Positions 1-11,479 of a DNA stretch of 64,000 bases are shown piece by piece. Source of the stretch: Notolepis coatsorum (Eukaryota; Chordata; Actinopteri; Aulopiformes; Paralepididae); NCBI GenBank assembly GCA_963971535.1, contig OZ020594.1, positions 114,782,418 to 114,846,417 of the forward strand, in the 5' to 3' direction. The notes below the pieces were generated by a model. It was given only the letters and a program-made list of their open reading frames with translations, was not told where the DNA came from and did no database searches. Every line of letters begins with the position of its first letter. Position 1 is the stretch's first letter. The position numbers and the translations under genes were made by a program.

Positions 1-574
1 TCAATTTCCACTGGTTTCCACTGTGGGTTGTCAAATTCTGACTTGGAGCAGTGAGAAGGGGGGGGGGGGTCAATGTTTTCTAGATTGACCTGGCCCCCTC
101 CTTATTTCTCAGAGCTGGTTCACGACTGCTGAATGCTCAAACCAACTCTGGGAGGTGGAATTAGACATCATCCCACCCCGTCTTCTGTCGAGACCTCGTG
201 CCTCGTGCTGAACTCTATAGGGGTATGACCCCCTGCTGTATTGCCGGTTCAGTTGAACCAGGAGCTCTTTCCTCGGGTGTCAGTTGCGTCGCTCTCAGGT
301 GAGGTGATTAGATCTCCCATCGGTCGCTGTCCCAGCTGTGAGGAGGTCGTCGCTGGCTGCTCAACCCCCGTTGACCCTCGGATTAGTGGAAGAGGTTTAC
401 TTCTCCCCCCTCCGCCTGGTCGTTGATAGGGGCGATAGCAGCTCCACCCTTTCGCTTGTTGACACCCTGGTCAATTGCTAAGGCCTTGCAGCCTGTCTGT
501 TGACAGCCGGAGTTGTTGATGAGGCCTAGCAGCCTGTCTCCTCGTAGATTGCCTGTCGTTTGGCCTCTCTCGTT
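1..574 (-). repeat. ~575-bp direct repeat, copy A (LTR-like, unclassified)
   Basis: This segment is repeated almost exactly at 8545-9119, differing mainly in poly-G length near base 60 and a few bases elsewhere. Similarity stops after base 574, and copy A runs off the left window edge, so its full length is unknown. The spacing around a Gag-like frame suggests a retroelement terminal repeat, but the visible ends do not start TG or finish CA. It could instead be a duplicated internal segment. The strand is assigned from the neighbouring minus-strand Gag-like frame. Confidence 0.6.
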
Positions 575-1568
575 AAACACACATCTTCCACATTCTCTGT
601 CAGCCTCTATTATGCCGTCAGAGTCCCCCACAAGCCAATTATCAATTGCACATGTCCACACCCTACACAAAGACTATTTGGCCAATAGCAACCAAAACCT
701 ACTGAGCTTATCAATGTACAGAGAATCATGCTTCCCAACACTTTCACCAATCACGACACACCCCCAGATCCTAGATCCGGATTTTTAATGGGCGGAGAAC
801 AAAAATCCATGAACCAGCTCTAGTCCATTCACTTTGTTCCCAGTCCATTATATAGACATATACTACCCAGTCCTGATGTGTCGAGATCACTCCCAGCTTG
901 TCAGGTACCCTAAGAAAAAATATAGAAAAGAATAAAAAAAAACAAAGAAAAAACATGCCCAAAACAATAATTGAAAACAATAAACCAAACTTGTGAGCAT
1001 CTCTTTTTTCAACTCACTCTTAGAAACAAAATTAACCTATTAACTAGGGGCGTATTCACCCCTGTATTAACTAAGAACCAAAAATGGAAAAATCAAATGA
1101 ATAAACAAAATGAATGCTCCCGGCCTAAGTCAGGAATTGCTCGTAACCCACTAGAAAAGAGAAAAAATATGTAGAAATAAAAATAAACACCTATATCTAT
1201 TACTCATGATGGTTGATGTCCATCTATCAATATCATAAAAACCTAGGAACAACTATGGGTCTTTTTAATTTCTTAATCATGCAGTCCACCCTTTGACCAA
1301 TCTGAATGTTGACCAAGCATGGATAATCTACTGACCACTATCTGCCGCAGTGTCACATCATCACACTGTCTAATATTGAATACCTAATATTAACTGTTTA
1401 ACATGATTTGATTTTCCTGTTAGTCCGATTAGTTCACAAATCCGTCAGTTACTTCATCACGCCATATTAGTCACACAACCATTTTAGTAACTTCCACTCA
1501 TAACCTAATCACCTAACCCCTCTATTTATTTTTTATTCTATTTTTATTCTAATCAGGAGTATATATTT
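575..1568. other. non-coding stretch between repeat copy A and the Gag-like frame
   Basis: There is no supportable gene here. On the minus strand a TATATAA-like box lies near 846-856. The stretch 1000-1560 is AT-rich with no recognisable protein. The position downstream of the Gag-like stop would suit a remnant 3' region, which is inference. Confidence 0.4.
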
Positions 1569-2942
1569 TTATTCTGCCGGTGGCCTCTGCAGACATGACC
1601 TTTGAAAATGACCTTTCAGTCCACAGATCCAGCAAACCTGTCCTTGTTCCCTTGGTTGTGGGACCCTGTGGCCCGTCCGCCTGTGATCGGATGGCCCTGG
1701 GGTCATCAGGCCCAGAGCATGTCCTTGCTGTCTGCCATCACCGCCATGGGTCCCTGGAGCCTGTTCTGGGGAGAAAGCCACGTACCTATTTGGTTCAGTC
1801 ACAGTTCTTTGAGCCTGTTGTTGGGAGGGGCCCGCTATCTGTCCGGGCAACGGGGCACACGGCATTGCTTGATCACGGCGGCATAACTCCGACGCCCGAA
1901 GCATGATCTCAATAGCTGTACCATCTAACAGTACAGTCTTTCTCGCCAGTTCTTGTTCCAGTCTCTGAGTCTCGTGTGCGGCTTGACCGATCTCCAGCTG
2001 TGTCTTCATCAGATCTTGATGAACTGCCTCGTGTCGTTCGAATGCTGTTATAAACGCTCTCTGTTGTCTATAGGACGACGCCTCTTCCCCCATCTCAGCA
2101 CTGGCGGTCTGACTTCCCATCGCTGGGCCCCGCCTCGCATCTTGGCTCTGGTGCTGAGGGGGTCCTGGACAGGGGGAGCTTACGGGCCGTGGACACTGCA
2201 CTTGATACCGACCTTGGTTTTGCCCACGCCCACCTCCTCTGTTCCCCCCTCGAGTGCCTCCCCTTCTGGCTCTATAGCCATTCTCACATTCCCATGAAAT
2301 ATGTCCGAGATTCCCGCACGGCCAACACCCAATTGACTGTGCTCTGGATCCATTCGCACCCCCTCTTTTGTTTCCACCTCGTCCCTGTGACTGCCCAGGT
2401 TTTCCCATTGGCCTTTGTTGTTGTTCTTGAGGGAGGCACGTCCCCCGCTCTTCCTCCACCTTGGCCCTTGCTGCCTGGCTCCTAGTCAGCGGGCCACTTC
2501 TCTCAGTTTGGTACTGATGGTGGGGGTGGGGGAAACCTAGGCACGGGACACAGGTGGGCTATAGAAACTGTTCATGTATTATCCCATACCTGTTGTCGGT
2601 CTCTATTCCCGCCGTACGGTCAGCGTCAACTCCCTGGGACTGCTGCAACAACATCGCTCTCCTCAGTTGCTTTCTTTGTCTCTTGGTTAACTGGCAGTCA
2701 CCTGCAACGGACACTTCAGCGTGGATCGGCTCGGGTAATACTGTTGTCTCTGGGTCGCTCGCAGCAACGACCCCCTGTGGCGGAGTTAAAGACATTATTT
2801 CCAGTCCCTCCGTCACACTGGACTCAGGAGGGGAGTCGGTCACATTCAAGTCAATCAGGTTAACGTCACTGTTCAATTCGGTCAATGAAATGTCTGCAGA
2901 AGTTATCGGCATTCCCCCCCCATTGGCCTGACTGTTGGCCAT
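1569..2942 (-). pseudogene. Gag-like nucleocapsid protein with one in-frame UAG
   Basis: A minus-strand frame runs from an ATG at 2942 to a stop just below 1569. It is broken only by a TAG at 2559-2561, and the parts before and after are in the same frame. The first part (about 127 codons) is acidic and Ser/Thr-rich. The second starts with a Gly/Arg/Gln-rich segment holding a CCHC knuckle (CWPCGNLGHISWEC), continues with a Gln/Glu-rich, probably coiled-coil middle, and ends with another CCHC knuckle (CWICGLKGHFQRSC) a few residues before the stop. CCHC knuckles bind RNA in retroelement Gag or ORF1 proteins. A single knuckle at each end of a long linker is not a layout I can assign to a named clade. 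No protease, reverse transcriptase or integrase follows in the remaining 1.5 kb, so the element is deleted or is a Gag-only derivative. The TAG may be a mutation or a readthrough site. Confidence 0.6.
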
Positions 2943-2978
2943 TTTTATATTGCTTCTATCTATTACACTATGGCTCAA

Positions 2979-4312
2979 ATTAACTAGTCTATTTGTCCAG
3001 TTTTGGTTACCCTATCTTTGCTCCTAATTGCACCTATCAAAGTTAGTGAATCCGCTCTATATTAATCATTCACACGTGCTCTCATACACTCAAATTCCAC
3101 CGTTTGGAAAGCAAGTTTCTCTGTATTTAAACTATCTTTACAAACTTGAGTTAATATCACTCATACTGATATATTGGTACAAACAGGAATTGATAACTAC
3201 TTCGTGATACTATACCCAGACTTTCAAAGTCAATTTGATCCCCCGTTCGGAGTTCGGAATTGTCAGCACTGCCTTGTCTGCCCTGGAGCAGCTGTGAAGA
3301 GAGAAAAGAAAAAGCATACACTTAATTATCAGTGGCATTTCCCGTTCACAATCCATCATTTATCTTTAAGCATGGAATGTCGGGCATCTTCTATACTAAT
3401 ACCACTTAAGAGAGCATTTGTGCAATTTTCTTTTGAATTATTAACGACACGGCCTTAATCGTTTTTTGTTGTCTCCATCGGAAACCTGGATCTCCCAATC
3501 CCGTTGTCATGCTCCTTCACACAACTCCGGGGAACCCTATTTCACATCAGTCTTTTCCTTCTGTTGATCAATCAGAAATTTGTTATTCACAGCCTATCAT
3601 TTCTAAACATTTGTACTGGATATGGTAATTTAGGTGAATAAACTCACTTTAACTCTTATTGCTCTGCAAATGACTATGTGTATCTTTAATTCTAACTTTT
3701 AGATTCTAACTGTGTAGCTTTATTTATTTCTATCCGAGAAAGCCTAAAAATGTATTCCGCTCATATTACATTTTACATACCAGTAATACACATATTTCAC
3801 ACACAATTTTGCACACAATTTCTACACATTCCCCCGTAACACCTAACCACTTAGGTGTTAGACCCACTTCTCACAAGAAAACAAATTCATTTTCAGTGCC
3901 TTATGTCACTGAATCCTTGTGCATTGGGAACAGTGTCGCACAACCTGTTTATTAAACCACAGGTGCAGACACCACCCCCATTTTGAAATCCCTGCAGACC
4001 AATGACATCTCACTGGTCAGCCTGACTTGTGGCCCAACGGCGTCCCCTCCAGTTTGCAACCTGGAACGCGAAACCCCGGGCCTCCTACTCAAGGATATCC
4101 AAAGTTCATACAACTCTCAACCACTGCTGCCCACACACAGCACCTCCGACTCAAATTACCCACCGTAACCACCTTCACCCAAATATCCACACATAATATA
4201 ACTCAATGCGCGTAGTGTGGCAGCGAGCTTTTGACGAGTGCACGCATAGCGCCTCCCCGTTAATGCGCGGTGGCAGACAGCGAGCCACGACGATCTGTCT
4301 ATCACCACCGCT
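2979..4312. other. non-coding stretch upstream of the Gag-like frame
   Basis: This is AT-rich sequence with no convincing ORF or RNA. On the minus strand it would be the leader of the Gag-like frame. The last ~100 bp before the solo LTR are GC-richer, with several CpG. No further structure was seen. Confidence 0.4.
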
Positions 4313-5591
4313 GTTGTGAAGGGCCAGATTAAAGCTGAGAATCTACATTTATTGTTTTATATACATTGTATATTATTTATATATACACAGTATATCCCTT
4401 TAAGCCTGCGTTCGAATCATAGTAATATTCACTTTCCTTATGGATAATGCCCCCTGACGACGGCACCAGGCAGTCTCGCACTCAGACAGGTTCAAGGACG
4501 AGTCTGGGCTAGTCAGGACATGCCCTTGGCAGCGCATTGATTCCGGGCAAGTGGTTGGTTTTGGGACTAGATAACCACTTAAGTATATATGTCGGCGCAG
4601 GTGCGCACAGCAGCAGTTCGTCTAAAGTCTGTCTGTGTTCGGTAACAGTGAAGTGAGCAACCGTGCGTCTAACAGATCGTTGAGAACCACGTGCGAATTG
4701 AATAGTAAAGTGTCAGAGTTTAATGCAGTAACTTCAAGTTCGACTTAGTTTAATGTGAAGTAAATAGTCGTTCATTTATTGTATATCGTGCCAATCACAG
4801 TTCGTGTGTAGCATTACCCAGCGGTTCGTTCGTGTTAGCTAGTGGACCTTAGCCAGTGCGCGTGGACTAAATACCTTAGTACCAGCACACAAGGAGGCCT
4901 AGTCGGAGAACCTGCTGGACATGTGCACAGGAGAACCAGCGGCGGCGATTGCAGAACCATTACTGGTTGGATTATATTGATTGTGGAACGTGTTACCCGG
5001 AGAATCGTTTGGGATTTAACCTCGTGAGGATTTACACTCGGGCTGGCCTCATGGACCGAGGCTGGCTGGCTATCATCGTTTGCTATCGAGCATTGGAGTA
5101 CAGTTATTGCTTTTGCTGCTGATCGTTGGATTTACAAGGACTGGCTTCTGTACGTGAAGTCCCTTATTCTTCATTGAATCAGACTGAGTATCCGAACATT
5201 CCTCTATCCTCTAGACTTTACAACTCTGAGAGGAACCCAGTGTCTCCAGGCGGTACCAGCGTTACCTTCTATAATTGCTATTATACGCCAGGTGGCGTCA
5301 GCTTAGTACCCATCGTAGGAATCCTGCTATTCCCAGTGACTCATGCTACTGACTGACTTTATGCATATTCTTCGCCATACAAGCGCAACCCTAATTCTCA
5401 TTCTGTAACCTAAGGTTGCATAATAATAAAATACCCTCAAATACTATTTCTTTGTCAATGCCGTGTTATTATGAGTGTCCACCATATCTATTCGATGTAC
5501 TGTCTGGCCAGTAATTAAAGTACATACCTAGCAGTGGTTTAATCTATCACAATCTTTAATACAGTCAGGGTTTTGTAACCCTTCAGTTACA
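4313..5591 (+). mobile_element. solo LTR, family A, copy 1 (TSD ACCGC)
   Basis: The element begins TGTTGTGAAGGG and ends GTTACA, and is flanked by the 5-bp duplication ACCGC (4308-4312 and 5592-5596). A TATA-like box (AGTATATATG) lies near 4582-4592 and an AATAAA-type signal near 5423. It aligns along its length with 16822-17936 (same strand) and 25283-26614 (opposite strand). No internal retroelement coding is attached, so it is a solo LTR left by LTR-LTR recombination. Five-base duplications fit Ty3/Gypsy, BEL or some ERV families, and I cannot decide which. Short ORFs inside it are not supported as genes. Confidence 0.88.
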
Positions 5592-6075
5592 ACCGCCATC
5601 GCAGGTGCAGCCGAGCAGAGTGACCCCTCACACGCAGGTCCATCTGTGCAGAGAGTCCCAAACATAAAATCAAAGCACACTTTGACTTACGGTCCCACCA
5701 ACATGAACGCAACACAAAAGACATTGACACGAAGTCCACCGTGTTGCCCCGTGTCAGCAGCGCCTCACTTCTCCGTTAAATCAAGGGACCGGAAGTCGGC
5801 CGGAGACCTGGAGAGAGCCAGAGAGTACGGCCCCACCGCCCGCTGAGTACGACATCATCGCCCTAACGCCAGCCAATACCACTACCAACACTAGAAATTC
5901 CCAAAAAATAACAATAAAACTGCATCTGGAACCTACAGAGAATAACAACATACAATAAACAAGTCCAAAACTTAACAAACTGCCTTTGAAACCTACAGTG
6001 AATAACAATAAACAATAAATCTAACAATACACTGCGTTTGAAACCTATAAAGAATAACAATAAACAATATAAGTC
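5592..6075. repeat. sequence downstream of the LTR, ending in a short ~60-bp tandem repeat
   Basis: From about 5905 to 6075 there are about three imperfect copies of a unit with the core AAACCTACAGTGAATAAC followed by AATAAACAATA. The part before it, 5592-5900, shows no gene. Confidence 0.6.
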
Positions 6076-6222
6076 CAAACTAGGAGAGAAAGAGAGAGCG
6101 TTTTGGGGGGGGCCGAGGGGGGAAGAGAAAATGGAAGAGAGGTGGAGGAGGTATACCTCTAAGCGAGATTCCTCGTCCATATAACACCTCATTACAATAT
6201 AGCCTGTGCCACATAACCATGC

Positions 6223-6239
6223 GGAGAGTGAGGGGGAGG

Positions 6240-6270
<31 letters not shown>

Positions 6271-6500
6271 GGAGAAAGAGAGGGGGGGGAAAGGGAGAGA
6301 GAGGGAGTGAGAGAGAGAGAGAGGGGGGGGGGTGAGAGAGGGAGGGAGAGAGAGGGAGGGAGAGAGAGAGGGGGGGGAAAGGGAGAGAGAGGGAGTGAGA
6401 GAGAGGGAGAGAGAGAGAGAGAGAGAGAGAGCGGGAGAGGAGGGGGAGGGAGAGAGAGAGGTGGGGGAGAGAGAAAGAGCGAGGGGGAGGGGGGGGCCTG
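6223..6500. repeat. GA/GGGA-rich microsatellite
   Basis: This is a purine-only tract on the plus strand made of GA and GGGA runs with poly-G interruptions. Long ORFs on both strands here (Arg/Glu/Gly-rich, or Ser/Leu/Pro-rich) are composition artefacts. Confidence 0.95.
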
Positions 6501-6559
6501 GGCCCCACATTCCACCACCAGATTAAAGCATAACAATCTAACCCTATTATTAAACTAAC

Positions 6560-7140
6560 CTCTAAATGAAATCGTTCTGTGTGCAGAACCCAAAAACAGT
6601 TTCGAATGGCCCATGACCTCTGCTGCCCCCTACCGCATTCCTAAATAAACTCCACCTTCCCCTCAACAATGGACGCCCGGCGCCCCTACTCAAGATGGCC
6701 GCCTCATCGCGAGATATCCCGAGAGTCTTGTCATGCTATGTCGTTAGCACAGTTAGCTTAGCATATTAGCTTCGTTAGCTTTAGCCCAGCGCAGGCCGCC
6801 AGTCCGTCCTTCGCTCCACGCACCCTTATGACGTCACAACCGGCGACCGCTTAGCCGTTAGCGTGGCTAGTTAGCATTAGCTTAGCTTCACCCACGACAC
6901 CATAATAACGTTCCCCAACGGCCCATTGTCCCGTTTCGCCGCGCGGGCCGACACCTCGCAATGTTAACACAACACCACTTTCCCCACAACAGAACCCTAA
7001 TCCTCTCAAAACGCCAGTGTAGAGATTTAATCAAAAAATAAAAACATTACATCACACAGGCCGCTTCAAAACACTAGCTTGACCCCACCGCCTTCGCTTC
7101 CGCGGTGCTCAGGACGACTTCCGGGTCAACTTTTCATTCC
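6560..7140. promoter_or_regulatory. CpG-bearing promoter-like segment
   Basis: The segment is richer in GC and CpG than its surroundings. It contains AAGATGGCCGCC (near 6691-6702), which resembles a YY1-type initiator element, and TGACGTCA (near 6829-6836), a CRE/ATF site. It also holds several GTTAGC/TTAGCTT repeats. No attached coding exon was identified. It could be an old gene promoter or a TE-borne one. Confidence 0.35.
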
Positions 7141-8544
7141 ATCCCGATCCCTTAAAACATTAAACAACTACTTTATCCGCGTCGAATTTGAAAATTTTAA
7201 AGTGCCCTACACATCCCTGTAATCCCATGACACCACCGATCGACTTTATACACTCGAAACTACGCCGCTTCGTCACTAGCATCCTCCGGTCGCCCCCCAG
7301 GCTAATGTAGCAGCTAACTGCTGCCGCGTTCCAACGGCCCTCGAAAAAAACCGGCGTTCTACTATTACATTTCCCCACGGCTGTTTGGTCATCAAAATTA
7401 CATAATAATACAACAATAAGCTCTTAGGTTTCCGCTTTGACCCTTTTAACCTCCTTCCAGTTAAGAGTACCCTCCTCCCGTTCGGATGCACTGCTTGCCC
7501 TACTTAGATGCACCTCTCCCCGCCAGGATCAGGAGATGCCACGTGTGGGGAAACTGGCTTTTCAGGGCCGCATTGCCTCCTACACTGGACCCCCTTTCAC
7601 CCAACTAAGGATACAGGCCTCCACTTCCAGGCTAAGGTCTCCTCACATGAACAGAAGAAGTCCCCTTATTTTACCTTCAGGTGCAGTTTAAGGCTGGGTC
7701 CCTTTCCAATCTTAGGAGAGACAATCCAGATTCCTCTGAATTGACACCCCTCATCCTTCTGCTTCCCAGTGGTTCTTTTCAAACCTGCTGATCACAGAAG
7801 CACAACTCGCCTACTAACGCATTCGGTTTCGGCTTACTGTGGCCTGACTGTACATTGAGCCCGACGCATTTATGCCCATACTGTCCAGTCACTCACAGTC
7901 CCACTTCCTGCGTTTCTGTGACTATAAGCAGGGGTCATAATGCTCATCGGACCGACCGGTGACGCAGTCGATAGAGATCTCATAGTCCATCGTCAAGTCA
8001 GGACCCCAAGCGGCTGAGGTCCGTAGTACCTCTCAGCCCCTCAGTTTTGAAACCTACGGTCTGCTCCCCATCCCACTTGCTATGGGTATGGAAACTTTGA
8101 CCGTTTTCACCAGCCTGGCCTGTTCACAGCAGGTGCTGTGCCCCCTCCGGTGCACTGCCCTACTTCTAGGTTTGGACCATCGTCCACCTACCACCCAGTG
8201 CCCACATATACATTACATGCAACGTTATCTGGGCCGACTAGACGGTAACACAGTAAGATGTTGGTCATCTTGCCAGACACAGGGGCCGTTTCAGTCTCTC
8301 CCCAGCACTATAGGAATAGTTTAACGTGCCCAGGGAATCTTCCGATTCCACTGCCGCCTGCTATGGACTAGAGGTTCGGGGAGCCTACCCCCTCCCTAAT
8401 CAATCATTCCTAACCATAGCAATCATTCAAACATACATAATATTGCCACTCCTAACCACAAATAAAAACACAAACATCTTTATTTGCAGTCCATTCTAAT
8501 TATTGTGCAGTGTGCAGTCTTTGACACGCTTTTTCGTACCAGGA
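7141..8544. other. unclassified non-coding stretch left of repeat copy B
   Basis: I saw no convincing protein or RNA gene. A tandem AATAAA-rich stretch lies at about 8459-8485, just before repeat copy B, and would suit a polyadenylation region for either strand. Confidence 0.4.
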
Positions 8545-9119
8545 TCAATTTCCACTGGTTTCCACTGTGGGTTGTCAAATTCTGACTTGGAGCAGTGAGA
8601 AGGGGGGGGTCAATGTTTTCTAGATTGACCTGGCCCCCTCCTTGTTTCTCAGAGCTGGTGCAGTTCACGACTGCTGAATGCTACAACCAACTCTGGGAGG
8701 TGGAATTAGACATCATCCCACCCCGTCTTCTGTCGAGACCTCGTGCCTCGTGCTGAACTCTATAGGGGTATGACCCCCTGCTGTATTGCCGGTTCAGTTG
8801 AACCAGGAGCTCTTTCCTCGGGTGTCAGTTGCGTCGCTCTCAGGTGGGGTGATTAGATCTCCCATCGGTCGCTGTCCCAGCTGTGAGGAGGTCGTCGCTG
8901 GCTGCTCAACCCCCGTTGACCCTCGGATTAGTGGAAGAGGTTTACTTCTCCCCCCTCCGCCTGGTCGTTGATAGGGGCGATAGCAGCTCCACCCTTTCGC
9001 TTGTTGACACCCTGGTCAATTGCTAAGGCCTTGCAGCCTGTCTGTTGACAGCCGGAGTTGTTGATGAGGCCTAGCAGCCTGTCTCCTCGTAGATTGCCTG
9101 TCGTTTGGCCTCTCTCGTT
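8545..9119 (-). repeat. ~575-bp direct repeat, copy B (LTR-like, unclassified)
   Basis: This is a near-identical partner of bases 1-574 in the same orientation. Similarity ends after 9119, where copy B continues into unrelated sequence. The high identity implies a recent duplication or a shared insertion event. See copy A for the uncertainty over LTR status. Confidence 0.65.
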
Positions 9120-9536
9120 CCCCTCCGAAGCCTCAAGACCCGGTCACTGCGTTGGCCGGAACTCTCAACGCTTGAGAGTTAGGCTTCTCCTGGATCTCTT
9201 GGTCCCTGCAGTGTTGTGATTCCCCATGGACCTCTGGGTAGACACTAGCCAGTGTCTGGTTCCCCAGTACTGATGGAGTCCTTGGTCTGCCTCGTACCAC
9301 ACTCGGATGCCTGCCGGTTCCCCAATCTCCCATTCGTATCCTGCAGTGAATATATATCGCTTCGGTGGAGTGGACAGTGCAGGTTACTTCTACCACAACA
9401 ATTGATTGAGAATCCATATTTTTCCTCCCTCAGACACTCTTTACTGATCTGAGTTCTGACAACTTTCTTTTCCAAATCATTTTTCTATATATTCTATGGC
9501 TTCTAGGATAAGAATAAGAATCTAGAATAAGATTCA
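9120..9536. other. unclassified sequence between repeat copy B and the BEL element
   Basis: Overlapping short minus-strand ORFs occur here but match no family I recognise. No LTR of the following BEL element was found here, so its 5' end is missing or unrecognised. Confidence 0.35.
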
Positions 9537-9552
9537 ATGAGGTTTAGGATTT

Positions 9553-10171
9553 ATGTTCTTATCAAAAACTACTACACAGCCAACACCCATTCAACAACCA
9601 CCACCCTGGCAAATACAACAACCTATGCACTTGATGCAGCCAACACCCATTCAACAGCCCCCATTTTGGCAAAGACAACAATCTATGCTGTTACAGCCAA
9701 CTCTCATTCAAACACAACAGCCATCTTTACAAAGACAACATGTGTCTTGGGATGGAGCACAGGACAATACAACTCACATGAACCCTCCTGTGCAGCTAAC
9801 GACCCCAACTGTAATTTCACCTCAAAGCAATGAAACCTCAGTTGTATGCAACCTATTAAAAAGGCAAAATGAGATAACAGCAATGCTAGTGGAGCAGCAA
9901 ACCACTCACTTACTGCCACCAAGAGAGATTCCATATTTTGATGGGGATCCTCTGCAGTACAGAACCTTTGTCAGAGCCTTTGTTCATTGTGTGGAGAAGA
10001 ACACGAGAAACAGAGGTGATTGTTTGTACTTCTTGGAGAAGTACACCAGGGGTCAGCCTAAAGAGCTTGGCTCCAGACAGAGGCTATGATATGGCTAAGT
10101 ACCTACTTGAACAACACTTTGGAGATGAATATAAAATCACAGCAGCTTACGTGGAGAAGATGCTCAACTGA
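9553..10171 (+). pseudogene. gag: BEL/Pao Gag, N-terminal half (frameshifted)
   Basis: A Gln/Pro/Thr-rich leader with repeats of PTPIQQPP-type is followed by a conserved BEL Gag segment (IPYFDGDPLQYRTFVRAF...CLYFLEKYTRG) characteristic of the DUF1759 family. The frame shifts near 10070, after which YDMAKYLLEQHFGD continues in another frame, and the frame stops near 10170 just before the next Gag segment. Gag packages the element RNA into cytoplasmic particles. The true start is unclear because the 5' end of the element is missing. The element's broken Gag cannot be functional as it stands. Confidence 0.75.
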
Positions 10172-10177
10172 CCGCTA

Positions 10178-11380
10178 GTGAAGGCTGAAGACATAAAATC
10201 TCTTCAAGCCTATGCTCTTTTCCTTCGGGAGTGCTGTAATGCTATGGAGAATGTCCAGTACATGAGGGAACTCGATATGCCAGCGAACATGAAAGTATTG
10301 ATTTCAAAGCTTCCATACAAGCTCAGAGAGAATTGGAGAGTCTCTGTATGTTCGATAATGGAAAAACACCATCGCAGACCACAATTCATGGATATTGTCA
10401 CATTCATTGAGCGCCAGCTAAAGATTGTCTCAGACCCAGTCCTCGGAGACATTCAAAATACACCACCAAGTACAGGAAGTAAACCTATGAACATGAGCAG
10501 AATGAAGTCACAAATCAAACCCAAATTCACAGGAGACAGTTTTGCAACCACAGTTACTATCGAAACCCCTGCAAAGCAAAGAAATGCATCTGCTCACAAC
10601 ACCAACACTTGTATATATTGCTTTAAAAATCACACTCTGGATCAATGTCCTCAGATGGAGGAGAAGACACACAGGGACAAGATTACTTTTATAAGGCAAA
10701 AAGGAATCTGTTTTGGCTGCCTTCGCATTGGACATCTTAGCAGGAATTGCGAGAAGTGCTTGACGGTGTGCAGCCAAAACCATCCCAGTGTTCTTCATAT
10801 AAATCAGAAGGAGAGAGCAAGCAACACAAACCAGCCAAAGAAACCTTCGGTGAGTAACGCACAGATCTCTTTGCAGACATGTGGACAAACAGGGGCCGGA
10901 AGCAGCAATGGGGCTCTGTCAATCTTGCCTGTACAGGTGAAGTCCAGCAAGGGAGACAAAATCATTACAACATATGCATTCTTATATCCAGGCAGCACTG
11001 ACACATTTTGTTCAGAAACCCTAATGAGAAGGCTGAACCTTACAGGAAAGAAAACACAAATCAGCTTACATACCATGGGCCCAAAGGCATCCGTGTCCAG
11101 CTACATGCTGACAGACTTGGAGATCTCCAGCCTCACTGGGAAACAGTTCTATGACCTGCCCAAGGTCTACACCCAGAAGAGGATGCCCGTAACCACAAGT
11201 AACATCATTAGCCAAGAGGAGTTGGCTAAGTGGCCATACTTAGATGGGGTTGTCCTTCCTCGGATTCAAGCTGATGTGGAGTTATTGATAGGTACCAATG
11301 CCTCCAAAATGCTTGAACCTTGGGAAGTTGTGAATAGTCGTGGCAATGGGCCATATGCCATTAAGACCCTATTGGGGTGA
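10178..11380 (+). pseudogene. gag: BEL/Pao Gag C-terminus, zinc knuckles and aspartic protease
   Basis: The frame is about 400 codons. Its first ~95 residues finish the Gag core (LISKLPYKLRENWRV...). Cys/His knuckles follow, including CIYCFKNHTLDQC and CFGCLRIGHLSRNC with a further Cys/His cluster after it. The aspartic-protease region follows. Its active-site loop reads AFLYPGSTDTF, where BEL proteases normally have Asp-Pro-Gly-Ser or Asp-Ser/Thr-x-Ser, so the catalytic aspartate appears replaced by tyrosine. It would join the preceding Gag segment and the following reverse transcriptase in an intact element. The stop at 11378-11380 is followed in another frame by more linker sequence. Confidence 0.8.
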
Positions 11381-11479
11381 GTCATTAATGGTCCCCTTTT
11401 AGGCTACAGTGAGCAGCAGAGTGAGAGTAGCCACCCCGCTGCTATTGTTAATAGGATCTCCATAACTAATCTGGAGGAT

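Noticed and set aside
2559..2561. UAG as a programmed Gag-Pol readthrough signal
   Set aside because: The sequence after it is still Gag-like with zinc knuckles, not protease or RT, and the following codon context is not the usual readthrough type; kept only as an open question.
6080..6536. Overlapping 114-215 codon ORFs on both strands
   Set aside because: They translate a GA/GGGA microsatellite into Ser/Leu/Pro or Arg/Glu/Gly runs; composition artefact.
8255..8320. PDTGAVSVSP, resembling an aspartic-protease active site on the plus strand
   Set aside because: Stops flank it closely in the same frame and no other retroviral domain is near; probably chance.
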